Assembly (NCBI GenBank): GCA_013397435.1
Contig: VZRG01000281.1
Span: 558,001-622,000, forward strand
Length of the DNA: 64,000 nt
Reading direction: 5' to 3'
Source: Erythrocercus mccallii
Lineage: Eukaryota; Chordata; Aves; Passeriformes; Dicruridae
Positions within the stretch are counted from its first letter, which is position 1. Each line of letters begins with the position of its first letter. The notes under the pieces were generated by a model. The model did not search any database, was not told where the DNA came from, and saw only the letters and a program-made list of their open reading frames with translations. Below, piece by piece: positions 25,661 to 38,570 of the stretch. The position numbers were made by a program, and so were the translations under genes.

Positions 25661-28104
25661 AAAACAATGTTAAACAGGAAGGGTAGTAGGAGCCTTCAGC
25701 CAATTAGCTAAGCCATGCCAAATCTTTCTGTCCCTTGCTCTATGGCAAGGTACTTCTTGGGGGAAAAAGCAGGTGTCTAATCCTAGCAGCAGAGCTATAC
25801 TAAATGATCCCTGGAAAAACATGGAGAAAATTTGTTAAGAGCAGATTAAAAGGTTTAATGAGTTACACAGGGACAATATTTTGTCAGAAGAGAAGAGGGG
25901 TAGCTCCAGCCATCCACCCACATGTTCCTTCATGCTTTCTCTATCCAGTGAATTGGGTGGTTGTGCAGTAATCAATTTCATGAGGTCTTTTCACTGGGCC
26001 AAAAAGCATTGCCCTCATCACCACTTTCCTCAAAGGAGCAAGACTAGTGCTTTTCTCTCACACTCAGGCTGTGCAAATCCAAAATTACTCCACAGAAGGT
26101 GATTGAGTTCTGTGAATAAAGGGAAACAGGCTAAAGAAGCTCAACACAGAGGGTCGCATCATCCTGGAAACAGACTCAGAGCAAGCCTGAGTACAGAAAT
26201 CTAGCTGCTAAAGTACAATGGATATGATGATGTACAAAAGATATGAAAATGTCAGTGGCTTAATGTACAATTGTCATTTTATAGCAGAGCACTGGTTTTT
26301 GCATCCTACTGAAACCTCAGCTGACCTATAGGACTTCATGACAGGTCTTATGGGAAATTTTACAGAGTTGAAAGTGGATTTTAGTTCTCTGTAAAGCAGT
26401 GCCTTGATTGTGGAAGTTAGTCTAATCATCCAGGGCTCCATGGTTTTATGCAGCAACATAATGTCACACTATATCTCTTGGAGCAATGCTGATAACACAA
26501 AAAACTTTTCCTTTAGATTTGTTACTACTGCTTGAATTATGATGTTCCTAGAGAGCCAAAGGCTGGGTCACGGTCCCACCACTGTGGGAAATATGGAAAT
26601 GTGTAGTAAATTACCATTCTTGCTCTCAAAACTTTTATATCCAAAATGATAATGTATTTTCAATCCATATTTCATGAGAGTGTATTGATATAATAGTTTT
26701 CATCTCAAAGACTCAGTAATCACATCTCTTTGTATGATGTAGTTACAGTGCAGAGTGTGAGTGCTAAATATTCACTATGCAATCCAACAGTGAGGACACT
26801 TCAGCTCAACACAGATAAATAAAAGTTTTACTTATAGGACAAGTGCTAAGGGAGGATTAATGTTCATACAATCCAAACGAGAGCAGAGTGTTTAAAGTCT
26901 GGCTTGAAATATTCGTGGGTAATAAACTCCACAGTTTCTGGCTTCATCCTACAAATATGGATATTATCCTACTTGGATATGAACATTAGCTGCTGCAGTC
27001 CTGCAACCGCTTGGCCAGCATAGCCAAGGAATACCAATTCATCCATTTCTCCCTGTCTGTCCAACCATATCACTTCCCTGCTACCACTGCTAAGTTAAAC
27101 AACTCTCAGCATTACCAGTTCAAATTCCTTTTTGGCGGTTTACATAATTGTACTTGGAAAAATTGGCTTAAAATGCTTTGTAAGCTGTATCTTTCAAGGT
27201 CTATTGTGTAGCTCACTGGTAACGTTCATGCTACAGCAGAACAGTTCTCCCTGCCATTTAAGCTGTTAGAGTTTTGTTGTTCTTATTCCCTGTTTTGTTG
27301 TTCTTATCCCTTGCAAACTGGGATGAAAAAGCTCAAAGAGTCATTGTACCACACACAATTGGTATGAAAAAGCAGCACTGACACCAATGGCATCATTTTC
27401 TCGGTTCAGAAGAAAGCAAGGGCACTGAGCTGAAATGTGTTTGAACTGAGTAGGCTGTTTTGTTAGTCCTGTGTTGCCCATGGAATCTGCAGTATTGCTT
27501 ACTGTGATCTTCAGTAGGAAGATAGATAGAGTTTGGCTTTCATGTTCTGTTTGTCATAGTGTGGAGCAGGAAAAAAACCAACCTGGATTCAGTATTTCCT
27601 TGGAATATTTCTGGATGACAAATAGGTAGAGTTCTTGTGAGTTGCTGTGAGGCATTCTACTTCAGACATGAAATGCCTGATGCTTATGAGAAATGGGAAG
27701 ATGGGAAGATACATAGAAATGTGCATTAAGATTTCCACAAGCCTACTCCCTTCTGCCACCTGCCCACCCTGTTCATTGATTTCAGCATTTTCTCTAGAAA
27801 TGCTGACAATGTTAATCTCATCCAGATAGATGTAAAATGGTTACAAAAGGTCCATGAATTTGCAAGCACAAAGGACAAGTATTGTGAGCAGCTTTCACCC
27901 ACCTGACATATACCTTGTCCACATGTGAATTAAATGTCAATTCATTTCTATAGGGTCAGCAGAGGAAAGTGAGGACGGTTTAAAAGCAATGCCCTCCCCT
28001 CTCCTCTCCCTGCCACCATAAGCAGGTGTGTACACTGGGTGCCTTTGAACTTCCCTTAGAACCAGAAAATTTTATTTCAACGCAAGAACCCTGTGGGTAT
28101 GGGC
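25661..28104. other. Non-coding stretch
   Basis: No gene or named repeat recognised. A 20-bp imperfect tandem duplication (GTTTTGTTGTTCTTAT-type) lies at 27271-27311. Confidence 0.55.
27271..27311. repeat. Short tandem duplication, about 20 bp unit
   Basis: GTTTTGTTGTTCTTATTCCCT is followed directly by the same sequence lacking one T. This is a minor replication-slippage type duplication. Confidence 0.85.
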
Positions 28105-28225
28105 ACATAAATTCATGGAGTAATTTAGTTTGGGAAAATCCTCTAAAATCATTGAGTCCAGCTGTTAACCCAGCACTGCCGAGTCCAACACTAAAGCGTG
28201 TCCCTAAATGCCATGTTACATTCTA
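28105..28225 (-). mobile_element. CR1 LINE, 3'-end fragment (minus strand)
   Basis: The plus strand shows the reverse complement of a CR1 tail: 'attcatggagtaatttag', 'ttgggaaaatcctctaaaatca', 'ttgagtccagctgttaaccc', 'cactgccgagtccaacacta' and 'gtgtccctaaatgcca'. This order is that of the last roughly 120 bases of avian CR1 copies. It is heavily truncated and non-coding. Confidence 0.92.
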
Positions 28226-28283
28226 GGCCAGCAATTGACTTTAAGCATGAAGCCTACATGCCACGGTCAGAAAACCTCCCCAT
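28226..28283. other. Short spacer
   Basis: Unremarkable sequence between the CR1 tail and the hairpin. Confidence 0.5.
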
Positions 28284-28325
28284 TTGGCTGACTCACAGAC
28301 TTTCGGTGGTCTGTGAGTCAACCAA
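28284..28325. repeat. Strong inverted repeat (17-bp arms) with paired AP-1 sites
   Basis: The left arm TTGGCTGACTCACAGAC (28284-28300) pairs with the right arm GTCTGTGAGTCAACCAA (28309-28325) around the 8-base loop TTTCGGTG. Sixteen of 17 positions pair and the inner 11 are perfect. Each arm holds a consensus AP-1/TRE site: TGACTCA at 28289-28295 and TGAGTCA at 28314-28320. The stem plus a TTCG-containing loop would be a stable RNA hairpin if transcribed, and as DNA it offers two facing AP-1 sites. It could also be the remnant of a small palindromic transposable element. Confidence 0.9.
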
Positions 28326-28650
28326 TTGAATGGAAATAAGCAGTATGAATTACAATAATTGTACAGCCTATGAGGAGCAGTGCATACTCAAACAACCATA
28401 ACACCTCACTCTGATCATTTGCCTTATCCCCTCTGTGAAAAAACAGCATATCAGATCTCTCATGGTTTTTTTAATGTAGTAACATAATGTATTGCCCCTT
28501 AAAGTTTTACATTTCTTTAACCTTTATCACTACATAGTGCTCTATCATACATGCCAAAGGACAGGTAGTTTTCAAAGAATTTAAAGACTCAGTGGTGAGA
28601 GTAGAACAAATAAGGTGAAAAATTTGGAAAGATTGTTGTACTTAGTTTAA

Positions 28651-28670
28651 TTTTTTTTTTTTTTTTTTTT
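28651..28670. repeat. T20 homopolymer
   Basis: An uninterrupted run of 20 T. No adjacent retroposon body recognised. Confidence 0.95.
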
Positions 28671-28707
28671 GCTTCTATGCCTCTCTTTGATACATTGGTC
28701 ATATTCT

Positions 28708-28727
28708 GTGACTGAATATTCAGTCAC
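28708..28727. repeat. 20-bp perfect palindrome plus a third half-copy
   Basis: GTGACTGAATATTCAGTCAC is identical to its own reverse complement over all 20 bases. A further direct copy of the half-site GTGACTGAA follows at 28732-28740. Confidence 0.95.
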
Positions 28728-28740
28728 TATTGTGACTGAA

Positions 28741-31700
28741 GTGTATTTTTGAGTGACCAGGAGTCATTGTGATGATCTTCTGACAAAGTAAAACATCATG
28801 AGGGGAGGGAATTTATGCTCTCTGTGTGCAGAGCTACCAGAAATATCAAAGCAGTGGCTCATTCATAAGGGTCGAGTTTATGGAGAAAATCCATTGATAG
28901 GGCTGGGAGGAGGAATAGGAGGAAAAGGGTGTGTTAAAGCTTGATCTGACAATGCAAGGCAAATAATACAATTTCTTTTCATCTCCAATCTTTCTTTTCT
29001 CTATGTTCCTGCTAATGATCTTTCTGTTCCTTTTCTTGGCCTTGCAAAAACATTTAGATGCAAAGTATGTTTGTTTGCAGTGTGGATCAGCTCTACATTC
29101 AGGGCCTGTGCAAGTGTGTAACTCCAAGACTCCATTTACAACACCAGGATTTTGAAATCATGATGGTGATCACCTGTCATTTGAGACCCTGCTGGAATCA
29201 ACTCTGTCTTCTGGCAAGAGACTGGCTCATACCATGCTCTCAACACACCTGGTCAAGAAATGTTTTACCTCTCACACAACAAACCTTAAAAGTCTGCATT
29301 TTTTTCCTGCTGTGTGTCAGATCAAAATTTTTCACTTCTGATAAGAGACAGTCTCCTTCCATGACATTCCCAAGTTTGAGGCATTCATCTCAGATGGTAA
29401 GGCTCCAGGTTTAAAGTCCCCATGTGTTCATAGAAGTTGTTCTGGTTACAACTAAAGCTGACTTTTGGTTCTACCCTAGAACAGGTGTTATGTTATTTAC
29501 TACCCTAGCTGAGAATGACCTGAGTTCCTTTTTTAATGAAAATGTCAGAATCAGTTAATTCCTACATCAATGAGCAAGGGGGTCAGTGAGCTGACCAACT
29601 AATAAGAACATTTCATTACAAAAATTCTTGAAAACATAAAAGCACCGCATTCTTTAAAGTAGATGCATATTAAAAGATTTTAAGTGGCAGTATTGAAAGT
29701 TCTATTATCCCTTTAAAAAGCTCTGTTTGACTAGATGACTTTGGATCTGTTCGTACAGTGATTTAAGTAAATTAAAGTAAAATTTTCTATTGTACCAGCA
29801 GCCACTGGAGATAAGAAATCCCATTTTCTTCATCAGATCTGAAAAGTGAAAATAGTGCCCATTCTACATGTGGCAAATGTGTTCCATGCAAAATGTGGGT
29901 CCACATACTCTTCTAAGTCAGCCTGCCCTTTGTATACTGCCAGTTCATTTGTGATCCCATCCCTGCTTTTCCACTACTTTACAAAAACCTTGAGCTAAGC
30001 CTTTCCTCCTTTGAAGGAGTAATTAGCTCCCAATGAGGAGGAAGTCCATCCTGCAACACATTGTTGAGTTTTTTCCTATTTTGTTCAGCAGGTACAGCTG
30101 TTTCTCAGTTTGACTGAAATGCTGTGAATGGCCCTTCACTTAGGTCAGAGAACGTTCTCAGTAGGAGGTCAGGCAGCCAAGCATTTGACTGTTTGCTTTG
30201 TTTAAAAAAAACCCCTTAAATCCTTTTGCCTGACTTCGGTAAATTGTTTTTGAGACCTTGGCAATTGTCTTCATTTCTGTGTAACTTACAGTTAATGTTG
30301 ACCCAGCAGCTTCCGAGCTGGCCACATCACCTAACACCAAGAGAACCCAACTGACTGGTGAGAGGAGCTCCGGGGACACTCCTACTGCACAGGCAGCCCA
30401 ATACAACTTCCAGTCAGAGTCAGAGTTTGGACTCTATTTTGATACTTTTCTTTTAAACAACTGACTTTAATTCAGAGCATAGAAAGCATGAGTAAAAATC
30501 ACTAACTTTTGGAGACTTCTCAAGAATCTGTCCTGATGTCAAGAAACAGATAACCTTTTTTTTTTTTCTTAACTGCTGCTGTAATTTCCACCCTTTGTCA
30601 ATAAATTCAGCAGAAAGTTCAACACTGAATGAATGTGAAGACCAAACTGACTCCACTGGATCCTGGTGGATGGATACCGATATAGTACCAAAGTCCTTCT
30701 CATGCACTTTCAGTGCTGGAGCTGTATTCTCAGTAAATGGAAGACTTCTGAATTCATCTTCATGATTCTTGAAATCATGTCAAAAATTTCATTGAGATGT
30801 TTAATGTGCAGTACTGAGATGAAGATTCAGTTTTCCTTTAGCCTATTTCCATGAAGGACTAAAATACAGGTGGTTCATGGTCAGACCTGGAGATCTGTTG
30901 CTGTGTGGAGAATGGCCCTCCCCAAAGAAACCAGACAACAATGAACTGGAACAAAAAGCAGGACACACTCCTCTCTGCTGCACAGACATGGCCATTAGAT
31001 GAACCTGTTCATGCTACCTTTAATAAAGATTTAATAGTCATTGCCGGGTGTAAGAAAAAAATCCAAGCACTTGAGTGTTTGTCAGAGACGACGGAGGTCT
31101 TCCTTGTCCTGTCTCAGTTTGAGAATTTCATGCCTTACACAGCATGCACTGCAATACCAATGTGTGTCTCCCAGGACTGGTATTTAAAAGGATTTTCACT
31201 TCATATGCAGACACACAATGGAGTTGTAGTAGCTCCAGAAATTTCTGTACACTGGCCTTTAAGTTCTTTGCCTACTCCCAATGCGTCAGAGCAATTTAAC
31301 TGGAATGTCTTTCTGCAATTACCATAGCTCGCTTGATGTCTCCATTTGGTAATTTACTGCACTTTGTCTTTATGTCAAACTGCATCAAATGGCTCCCTTT
31401 GGAGAGTTTATGGATTTGTTATATTTTGTTTATCAAAAATACCTAGCTATTAGAGGGGTCTTCAAGATAGAGTTTTATGCAGAGAGATTGGTGAGGTGTC
31501 AGGGTAAAATTTCCCTTCAATGTACTGTTAGCAGTGTCAGAAGTCAAGAATATGTATTCAGGGATAAACAGGCTCTATGCCAGATGGAGCTGGCTTTTTG
31601 TGTGTCCCTGGTAATCAGGACACCTGTACATGATTTTAAATCAAATGAATTATAGGAGAAGATTAAAAACACAATTGTTATCTGTATGTTGCCACAAGGA

Positions 31701-34700
31701 TAGGTAAAAGGATGCTTTTTCACTCTGTAAAGGTTTTTCACTCCCTAAAGTATTATATCCTGTTACAATCTAGTTGATGCTATTGCCTCTAAAAGCTGGT
31801 CATGGAACCAATGACATTATAGACTGAGGCACTATATAGCACACGGCTTAGGCTGAGACTCCAACTTACTGATTAGACCACTCCACACTATACTTCGTTG
31901 ATTATCTTTCATTTCCCTCTGCATTGCAAGCCAACAGCTGAGGAATTATATGAGCAAGAGTGTACAGTTCTATTATTTATTACCACTAGTTGTATTATAC
32001 TTCCAGAAATTATCTTTCTTCTGTTACATATTCACCAAGCAGAATTGCAAACTGAAGCACCATAGCTGAGACATTTAGGCCCCAGCTTCTATTTTTAAGG
32101 GCTTTTACGAATCTTGAAGTAGCTTCTCATAACTTTATGGGGAATGTCAGCGCCACAATGGTAAAAGCAGCAGTAATTGGACTTTGTGACTTGCTGACTC
32201 CAGCAGGATAACTCTCTGAAAGCCCTAGTGTACTGTATTTCCATGCATAAAGTCTGCATGCACCTAATGAGGGTGCAAACTGCAGAGCACAGTGGGGGTT
32301 GAGTAAATATAATGCCTGTACTGTCATTCATGAAAGAAAACTGGGAAGAGGAGGGAGAGGTTGCTCCATAAGCAAACACACCATATACATGACCAGTGGT
32401 GGTGGATTCACAGCCCATGGAGGCCACACTTTTGTCTACCTCACCTCCCCCTCAGGAGGCTCTGGTGCTCCTGGATGTGCTCCTGCACAACAGCTGCAGC
32501 TCTCCTTGGTGCTAGGTTTTATTCCTGTGTGGTAGTCCCTGCTGGGCAAGCACTTTACCTTCAGTGCTGGTGTCTACAGGAAACCCTCAGGAAACAAGAC
32601 GAGAGTGCAATATTTCTTTTACCCCAGAACTAGCAGAATAGGAGCAGCTCTGTGATTCAATCACCTGAAGGCATGAGAGGACAGATCAGATTCCATATGG
32701 ATCACCCAGCAAATCCATGAAAAGCCTGCTGGAGTTTGGCAGAAAAAGGCAACATTCACCATGACTTTTCAAACCCTCCAAAGAATCATTTCCTTCTGCA
32801 GAGCTGTTCTAAATTGCACAGAGACCCATTTCAAACACTTGATACCTGCCCTCTGCCAAAAATAATGCCAAGTGGTGGTGGCCAGGTTTGTGTACCACAG
32901 TTTGTTCAAGGAAAACTTGCCCACTGACTTTGTTTTGCTGACATCTCTGCCACATGTCATGGGTACCAAAGAAACCAAACACTGACTCTGGTGGAAATGG
33001 CTGATAAACCCAGTCCAGTCTTGCTCATGCTTAAAATGATGGCACAATCACAGCCACACTGAACAGATTTGGAAGAAGAAACTACTTTAGACACCAATAT
33101 GTGCCATCATTTTCCTATAGAAGGAAGCCTTCTGCCCATAGAAAGAAAAAAAATGGAGCCATATGAATGTAATGGGGAATCTGCATGGAAAAAGGGGAAG
33201 GAGTTATGCTGTAGACATTGGAAAGTGTAAAGCATATCTCTTTTTGCAGGCTGATGATGTCAGAGAAATGCTCTGTGTCCTGGGGACAAATAAAATGTCA
33301 CCAGGCTTCCAAATGCAGTGAGCCAAACCAGTAAAACAAAGTGGTTTTTCATGTGATTAAATGCGATTTCTCAAAAGTAATTTTTTTTTGTGTGTGTAGC
33401 AAATCAGCATTGGCACACAAGCCAGCTAGCATATCAATAAATCAAAAAACCTTACCACACTGTGTCTGTGTAAATCAGTTTACCTTGTCTGATAAGATTA
33501 AATGAGTGAGGAGTAAATCATCTAAAAAGCCAAAGTGCTGAATAGTTATTTTTAGAATTACTTCTTTTATACCCTGGGTTTAAAAATTATTCTTTCTATA
33601 CTCTTCCAGCATTAGAAAATGGGAAGGGTCAAGTCTGAATTGCTCTGTTGATTGCTCTAACATGACTTACAGCATGGATCCAAAATTATGTATTTATACT
33701 AAAACATTTAAAAGTTACAATTTCAAATACTACCTATAATCATATTCAAAACTTCAGAATGCTTCTCAATAAAACATGAACATGCTCCATAAGTTGAATT
33801 CATGAAGCTATAAGGCATCAAAAATACCAACCCTTCCTCTCACCCCAGAAAAACACACTTAAATATGTTACATTAAAAAAGTACTGTATTCTGGTAACCA
33901 AATTTTAATTCTGGATTGATGCCAATCCCAGAGCTGTTAGCCTGCCTGTGAGCACTGAATTTGCAGTGAGATATTTAGATAATAACATGATTTTAACTGT
34001 TATACTATGAAATACTGTCTTGATGTTATTAATGTGAGGGAAATGACTTGGACTTGGACCAAAATCAGTCCTGCCTCTGAAAGTAGTTAGTACAGGTCCA
34101 TTTTTGGGTACTTTTCATAATCTAACACAACAGAATCAGGAATCAAGTCTTGAGTAGGTCAAGAGGCTGTGGTCCACAATAGTCACAGGATGCAGTCACT
34201 GTGCACCAGCAGCAGTAATGGAGAGACAATGACCCATGGTCAGAGTGTCCAGAGAAAGGGAATCCTCAGTCTCCTTCTGAGGCAGAAGGTACTGGTGGCA
34301 CTTGATATTTTGTGCTGATAGAAGCTGCTTTCAAAAGAGTAGGGAATCCATTTGGCCTGTTTTCAAAACCTACTTGACTGTGCTCTGGTGGTTAGATTTG
34401 GTAAGTCATGAGGGCCTTGTCAGGAGACTGCCAGAAAAACAAACTACTGCAAAGAAATGAAGTGAGAAAATGTGGTTAGTGGAAATGTAGTTTCCAAGTA
34501 GCTGTGAAATGGAAGCAAAGAAGGAAGGGAAAAACAAATGGAAGTGTATGTACAGCCCTTGTATTGCCAAGAGCACCAGCCTGCCTAAATTGAGAGCTAA
34601 TGTTCCACCCCTATGCATAGCATTATACTCTTCTTAACTAAAAGCATATTTTTATTAACCCCACCTGAAAGGAGAATGTTCGGCTTTAATTTACAAATAG

Positions 34701-35199
34701 GGGTAGGTTCATGAACTCAGGCAGGTTTTACAGAGAGGCCACGAGGTTAACAAAACTCCACAGGATTCCACCATCCCTTGTACAAACATTAGCTAATTGA
34801 CAGTGACATGTTTGTCTCACTCCTTATCCTGCTCCCAGAACAAGACTGTCAGGGGAAGACGCCTTCCCTTGTCAGTTCGGCTCTGCTCAGGGGCACATCA
34901 CCACAACCTCCAAGTAACACATGGGGTTGCTTGGCCATGGTAAAGAGGAATGAAGTAGAAATAGGGAGGTGATGAAGGGCTCACTTCTGTTGAACTATTG
35001 GGGCTATGCTTTCAGTGAGCAAAAGGCATCTCAGTCCACAACCAGCCAGGGAGGGGCAGTTTTGTAGAGTAGGGCAGGAGCACTGTTCTGGTGTCACCTG
35101 AACCTGAAGAAGCTCCCAAAACTGCTTTTGTCCCATGGACTTTGCTTGCCAGCCCTCTCATAGGGCCCACAGAGCCCTGCAGCTCTGCTCATTGTGTCC
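28741..35199. other. Long non-coding stretch, nothing recognised
   Basis: No exon or named transposon seen. A plus-strand frame at 30905-31327 (140 codons) has no family resemblance, no preceding promoter elements and no splice context that convinces me. Simple T-runs occur near 30556 and 33380. Confidence 0.5.
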
Positions 35200-35500
35200 T
35201 CTCTGATTTGCCTGGACCTGCTCACCATTAGGGAAAGGCGGCAGGCGCTAAAGCAGCCCATATGCTCATTTAGAATGCTCGCCGGGCATTTGGTCTCAAA
35301 GATAACATCAGACCTCATTAAGCCTACACTCCAAGCAAACGTTTTCCTTCAGCCCACTTGTCAGTTTTACGATGACAGAAGCACATCTTTTAAGTTTCTT
35401 GGTAATCCCAGTGAGATAACATATGCTGGAGCAGGGGTGGCAGGGGATTTGCAACCCAACACCAGCGTGCTCACTGCTCTTTGAAGAGTGAGCTGTTTTG
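35200..35500. promoter_or_regulatory. Candidate regulatory or conserved non-coding block (composition only)
   Basis: A repeat-free block with several CpGs retained in a CpG-poor region and motif-dense sequence (for example CATATGCTCATTTAGAATGC at 35258-35277 and CTCATTAAGCC at 35314-35324). It gives the impression of constrained sequence, but only an alignment could show that. Confidence 0.18.
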
Positions 35501-37799
35501 CTGCGGTGTTTAAAAACTGAGAAACATGTCCCTACAATTAGTGACAACCCTTGACACCATTGGATTCCCTAGTCAGCTGTCTTTCTCATTTCCAGATGTT
35601 GCAAGGTTATCACAGTCACCCAGACAAACATCTGCAAATTCTGTATCCCTGCTTTCTCCCAGAGACACTCTGGTGGAGCTGGAAAGAACCACGTTGTGCA
35701 GTTGATTAATTTGGTTTAACATTTAACAAGTTCTCTCTTCATTATTGCAGCTGTTCCTTGCTGGTCAAATCCCACAGGGCTTTTGCAGGCAAATTTCACT
35801 CAGTACTCAGTCTGCATTTGAAATACAGGGCTGAACCCATTATTTACAGGCAAGCTTCTAAGTGTCTAGTAACTCATGACAAAGACAGATGCCATTTGAC
35901 CTTTACCAGCTCACTGATGTGAGCAAAAAGAATCATCCAGAAAAGCAAGAGTATATTCTTCTCTTGGGATTTTTCTTTACTTTCTTGAAAAAAAAAAAAA
36001 AAAGAAGAAGAAATAAATAAAATCTAAGAGCCTACAAGTGAAATGCAGACGAACGCCTTCTTTGCAGAAGAGACCATGGGGCTATAATGTGGTTTCAGCA
36101 AAATGGCTAAGCTGCCCAGAGTGCTAACTGGAAGTACTTCAAAGAAAGCTTGACCTACAGAATTTTCCCTCAAACTGCCCTTTGAAAGATTAGACCTCCT
36201 GAAACTATTCTGCCTGGGTCACACTCACAGCGAGTCCAAAGCCTCTGCTTTCTCTTGGCTTACAAAAATAGAACATCAGCAAATTCCTGATCCTCAGCCT
36301 ATATTTTCCTTTTTTCCTTTACCTCCTGTACTCCTAATTGAGGCCTCAAGCATCAAAATAAATACTTCTAAATCAGGAGTCATTGCTTCTAAAAGATATT
36401 TAGGCTGTTATACACTTTGTTTAGGAAGCATGTAACAGAGCTAGAAGTATTTTTTCTTCTTCTATTTATATGTCATTCTATATACATATATACATATCTG
36501 AGCTGAGATAGCTGAGCCATACATATTTACTATTTTATTCCCATGATGGCTTTGGTTTTGTGAGATAACAGAGCACCTGCCTAACATTGGTCAGGCCAGT
36601 ATTTTATTCAAAACCAGTTGGAATCCTGAGTTAAAGTGCTTTATTAATCAATGCATCAATAGCCAATTTCAGTCTCAAACATTTGTATCCTGGGATTGCC
36701 AGATCTTTTTCCATTCAGCATTGTGCTTTTCTTTTGTCCAGGAACCAAATGCAGGGAATGCCAAGAGCAGAGACACAGTAAAGGCAGCCTCCCTTAGGAC
36801 TTGATAATTTAACTAACGTAATTGTCATCACGACTGCCATTTCTGAAGATTTTTTTTCCTGTAAGCTTGTAAACAACAGAATATAATTCAGTATTTCCTA
36901 TATAGGTTGCTTTAGCTTTATTGCTGCTCACATTTCTACCAGGCATTGAGAGTGCTTTATTTTTCCTGAAATAAATTAATACCAAAACCCAACAATTGTG
37001 ATCTGAATACAAGACCACAATGTCAGAAAACACAGAGGTAAAAATGTGTATGGTAAGCTAGCAAGTAATGAGTGTTGATGGTGTCATAAACCAGAGGAAC
37101 AAGGTTAAAGTGAACTTGCTTTGGTAAAGTCATTTGGAGAAAGAACAGCAGTAGAGGCTTTGCATATTAGTCTTCCACATCCACATCAGATCTCTAAGCT
37201 CTGGGCTGGAATATGAATAGACATGTCTGCACTATTAGGGTGAGAGCTATTAACCACGCACAGCATCATTATAGAAATATTATCTTTCCAGCTACAGACT
37301 GAAGAGCTAATCATTCAATGTCCAGTTATTCCTAGAATGACAGCCAGAAACTTTCATCACTGAAAATGTAATCATGAGAAAATGATAACATTCTATATGT
37401 AGTTTTGATAACTAGTGAAGATATTACAGACAGGCCTCTCTTAGAAAGTAATTGTGGAGTTAGTGAACTAATCATGAGATGCTCATTAAATGAAAAAGAA
37501 ATTAAAACACATTGAAGTGGGTTTTTTCCCAGTGCAAACTCCAAGAAGTGTGTAGGAGTGAGCTAACAAAGCCAAGTGGCCTGGACAGCCTAGTGGTTTA
37601 AATGTTTGTTGTGTCCTTAAGTCAGGACTTCAAAACCCTAAATAATTTGCAGCCTCAGCAGAGTAAAACAAACACTTGGAAAGAGGTCTGAACTTAATTG
37701 GACCAACAACTCCTTAAAAGAAAGTGTTAGGAAAGTGTTAGACATGATTTGTGCATAGAGTAGAAAACCAGATGTAAGTAGTTCGTTTCCCACTTTACA
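35501..37799. other. Non-coding stretch with an A-run
   Basis: No gene recognised. A16 at 35988-36003 is followed by GAAGAAGAAATAAATAAA; a TA/CATA-rich patch lies at 36476-36497. Confidence 0.55.
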
Positions 37800-38570
37800 A
37801 TTCTATGGAAGTGAACAGGTCTGATTTAATATATTTATGGATGATATTGGTTCAAAATGAATTAGTATAAAACAGAGCATGTACTGATAAAGTTTCCAGG
37901 TGACCCAAAACTAAGGGCACAGCAAGATTAATAGAAGATCCAGATATCACCCAGAGAGTTGTAGATGCCTTTTAGAATAATAATAGCAATAATAATAGCA
38001 AAAGGAGCTGAATTTCATTTGTACAAAGTACTGTACATTAGTAACATGAATTTTCATCCTGACACAAAAGTTCACCACTTGAGAATGGTAAATGGAGAAG
38101 CCTGCATAATGAAAAAGTAAAAATGTTAGCTTTTATTTTATGTGTTTTGAAGTATGAGATTTCTAATAGAGTTACGAAAATCTGAATCCCGGACCCTGAG
38201 ATGCTGATACCACCTTATCTGAAATAACTGCAGTAATTCTGGAAGTCAGGCTTGAGAGACCACAGATTCAAGCTGAAACACGTGGCAACAAGGATTACTA
38301 GGATGCACAGTGAAATAAAAGTCCCATCTTACAGAAAGAGAAGTAGAAGAGCTTTGCTTGCTTGCTTGCTAAATTAAGCCTGAGAGTTATATGATTGTTT
38401 TCCATAAGCCAGCAAACTGAAAAGATCCGAGAGCTGAACAATACTGGCACAAGAATATACAAGATGTGTATAAATTATCTATGAATAAATTGAAGAGGAA
38501 AATTGGAAGATTTCTATGCATCATAAGAGTGAGGTTCTGCATCTGTCTTCTGGCAGAAATAATTAAAGAA
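37800..38570 (+). mobile_element. Ancient CR1 LINE fragment, strongly decayed
   Basis: On the plus strand I recognise the worn order of an ancient CR1 3' portion. 'actgataaagtttccaggtg' (about 37882-37901) recalls the RT catalytic region 'aagtttgcagatgac'. 'ggattactaggatgcac' (38292-38308) precedes a segment like 'agagctttgcttg', and 'gaggaaaattggaagatttc' followed by 'agagtgaggttctg' (38495-38537) matches the CR1 3' UTR. Indels break any reading frame. This is the type shared by birds, crocodiles and turtles, so the insertion would predate modern birds. The edges are approximate. Confidence 0.65.

Noticed and set aside
30905..31327. 140-codon plus-strand frame
   Set aside because: No recognisable motif or family, no upstream promoter or splice site I can defend. 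Length is within chance for 64 kb.
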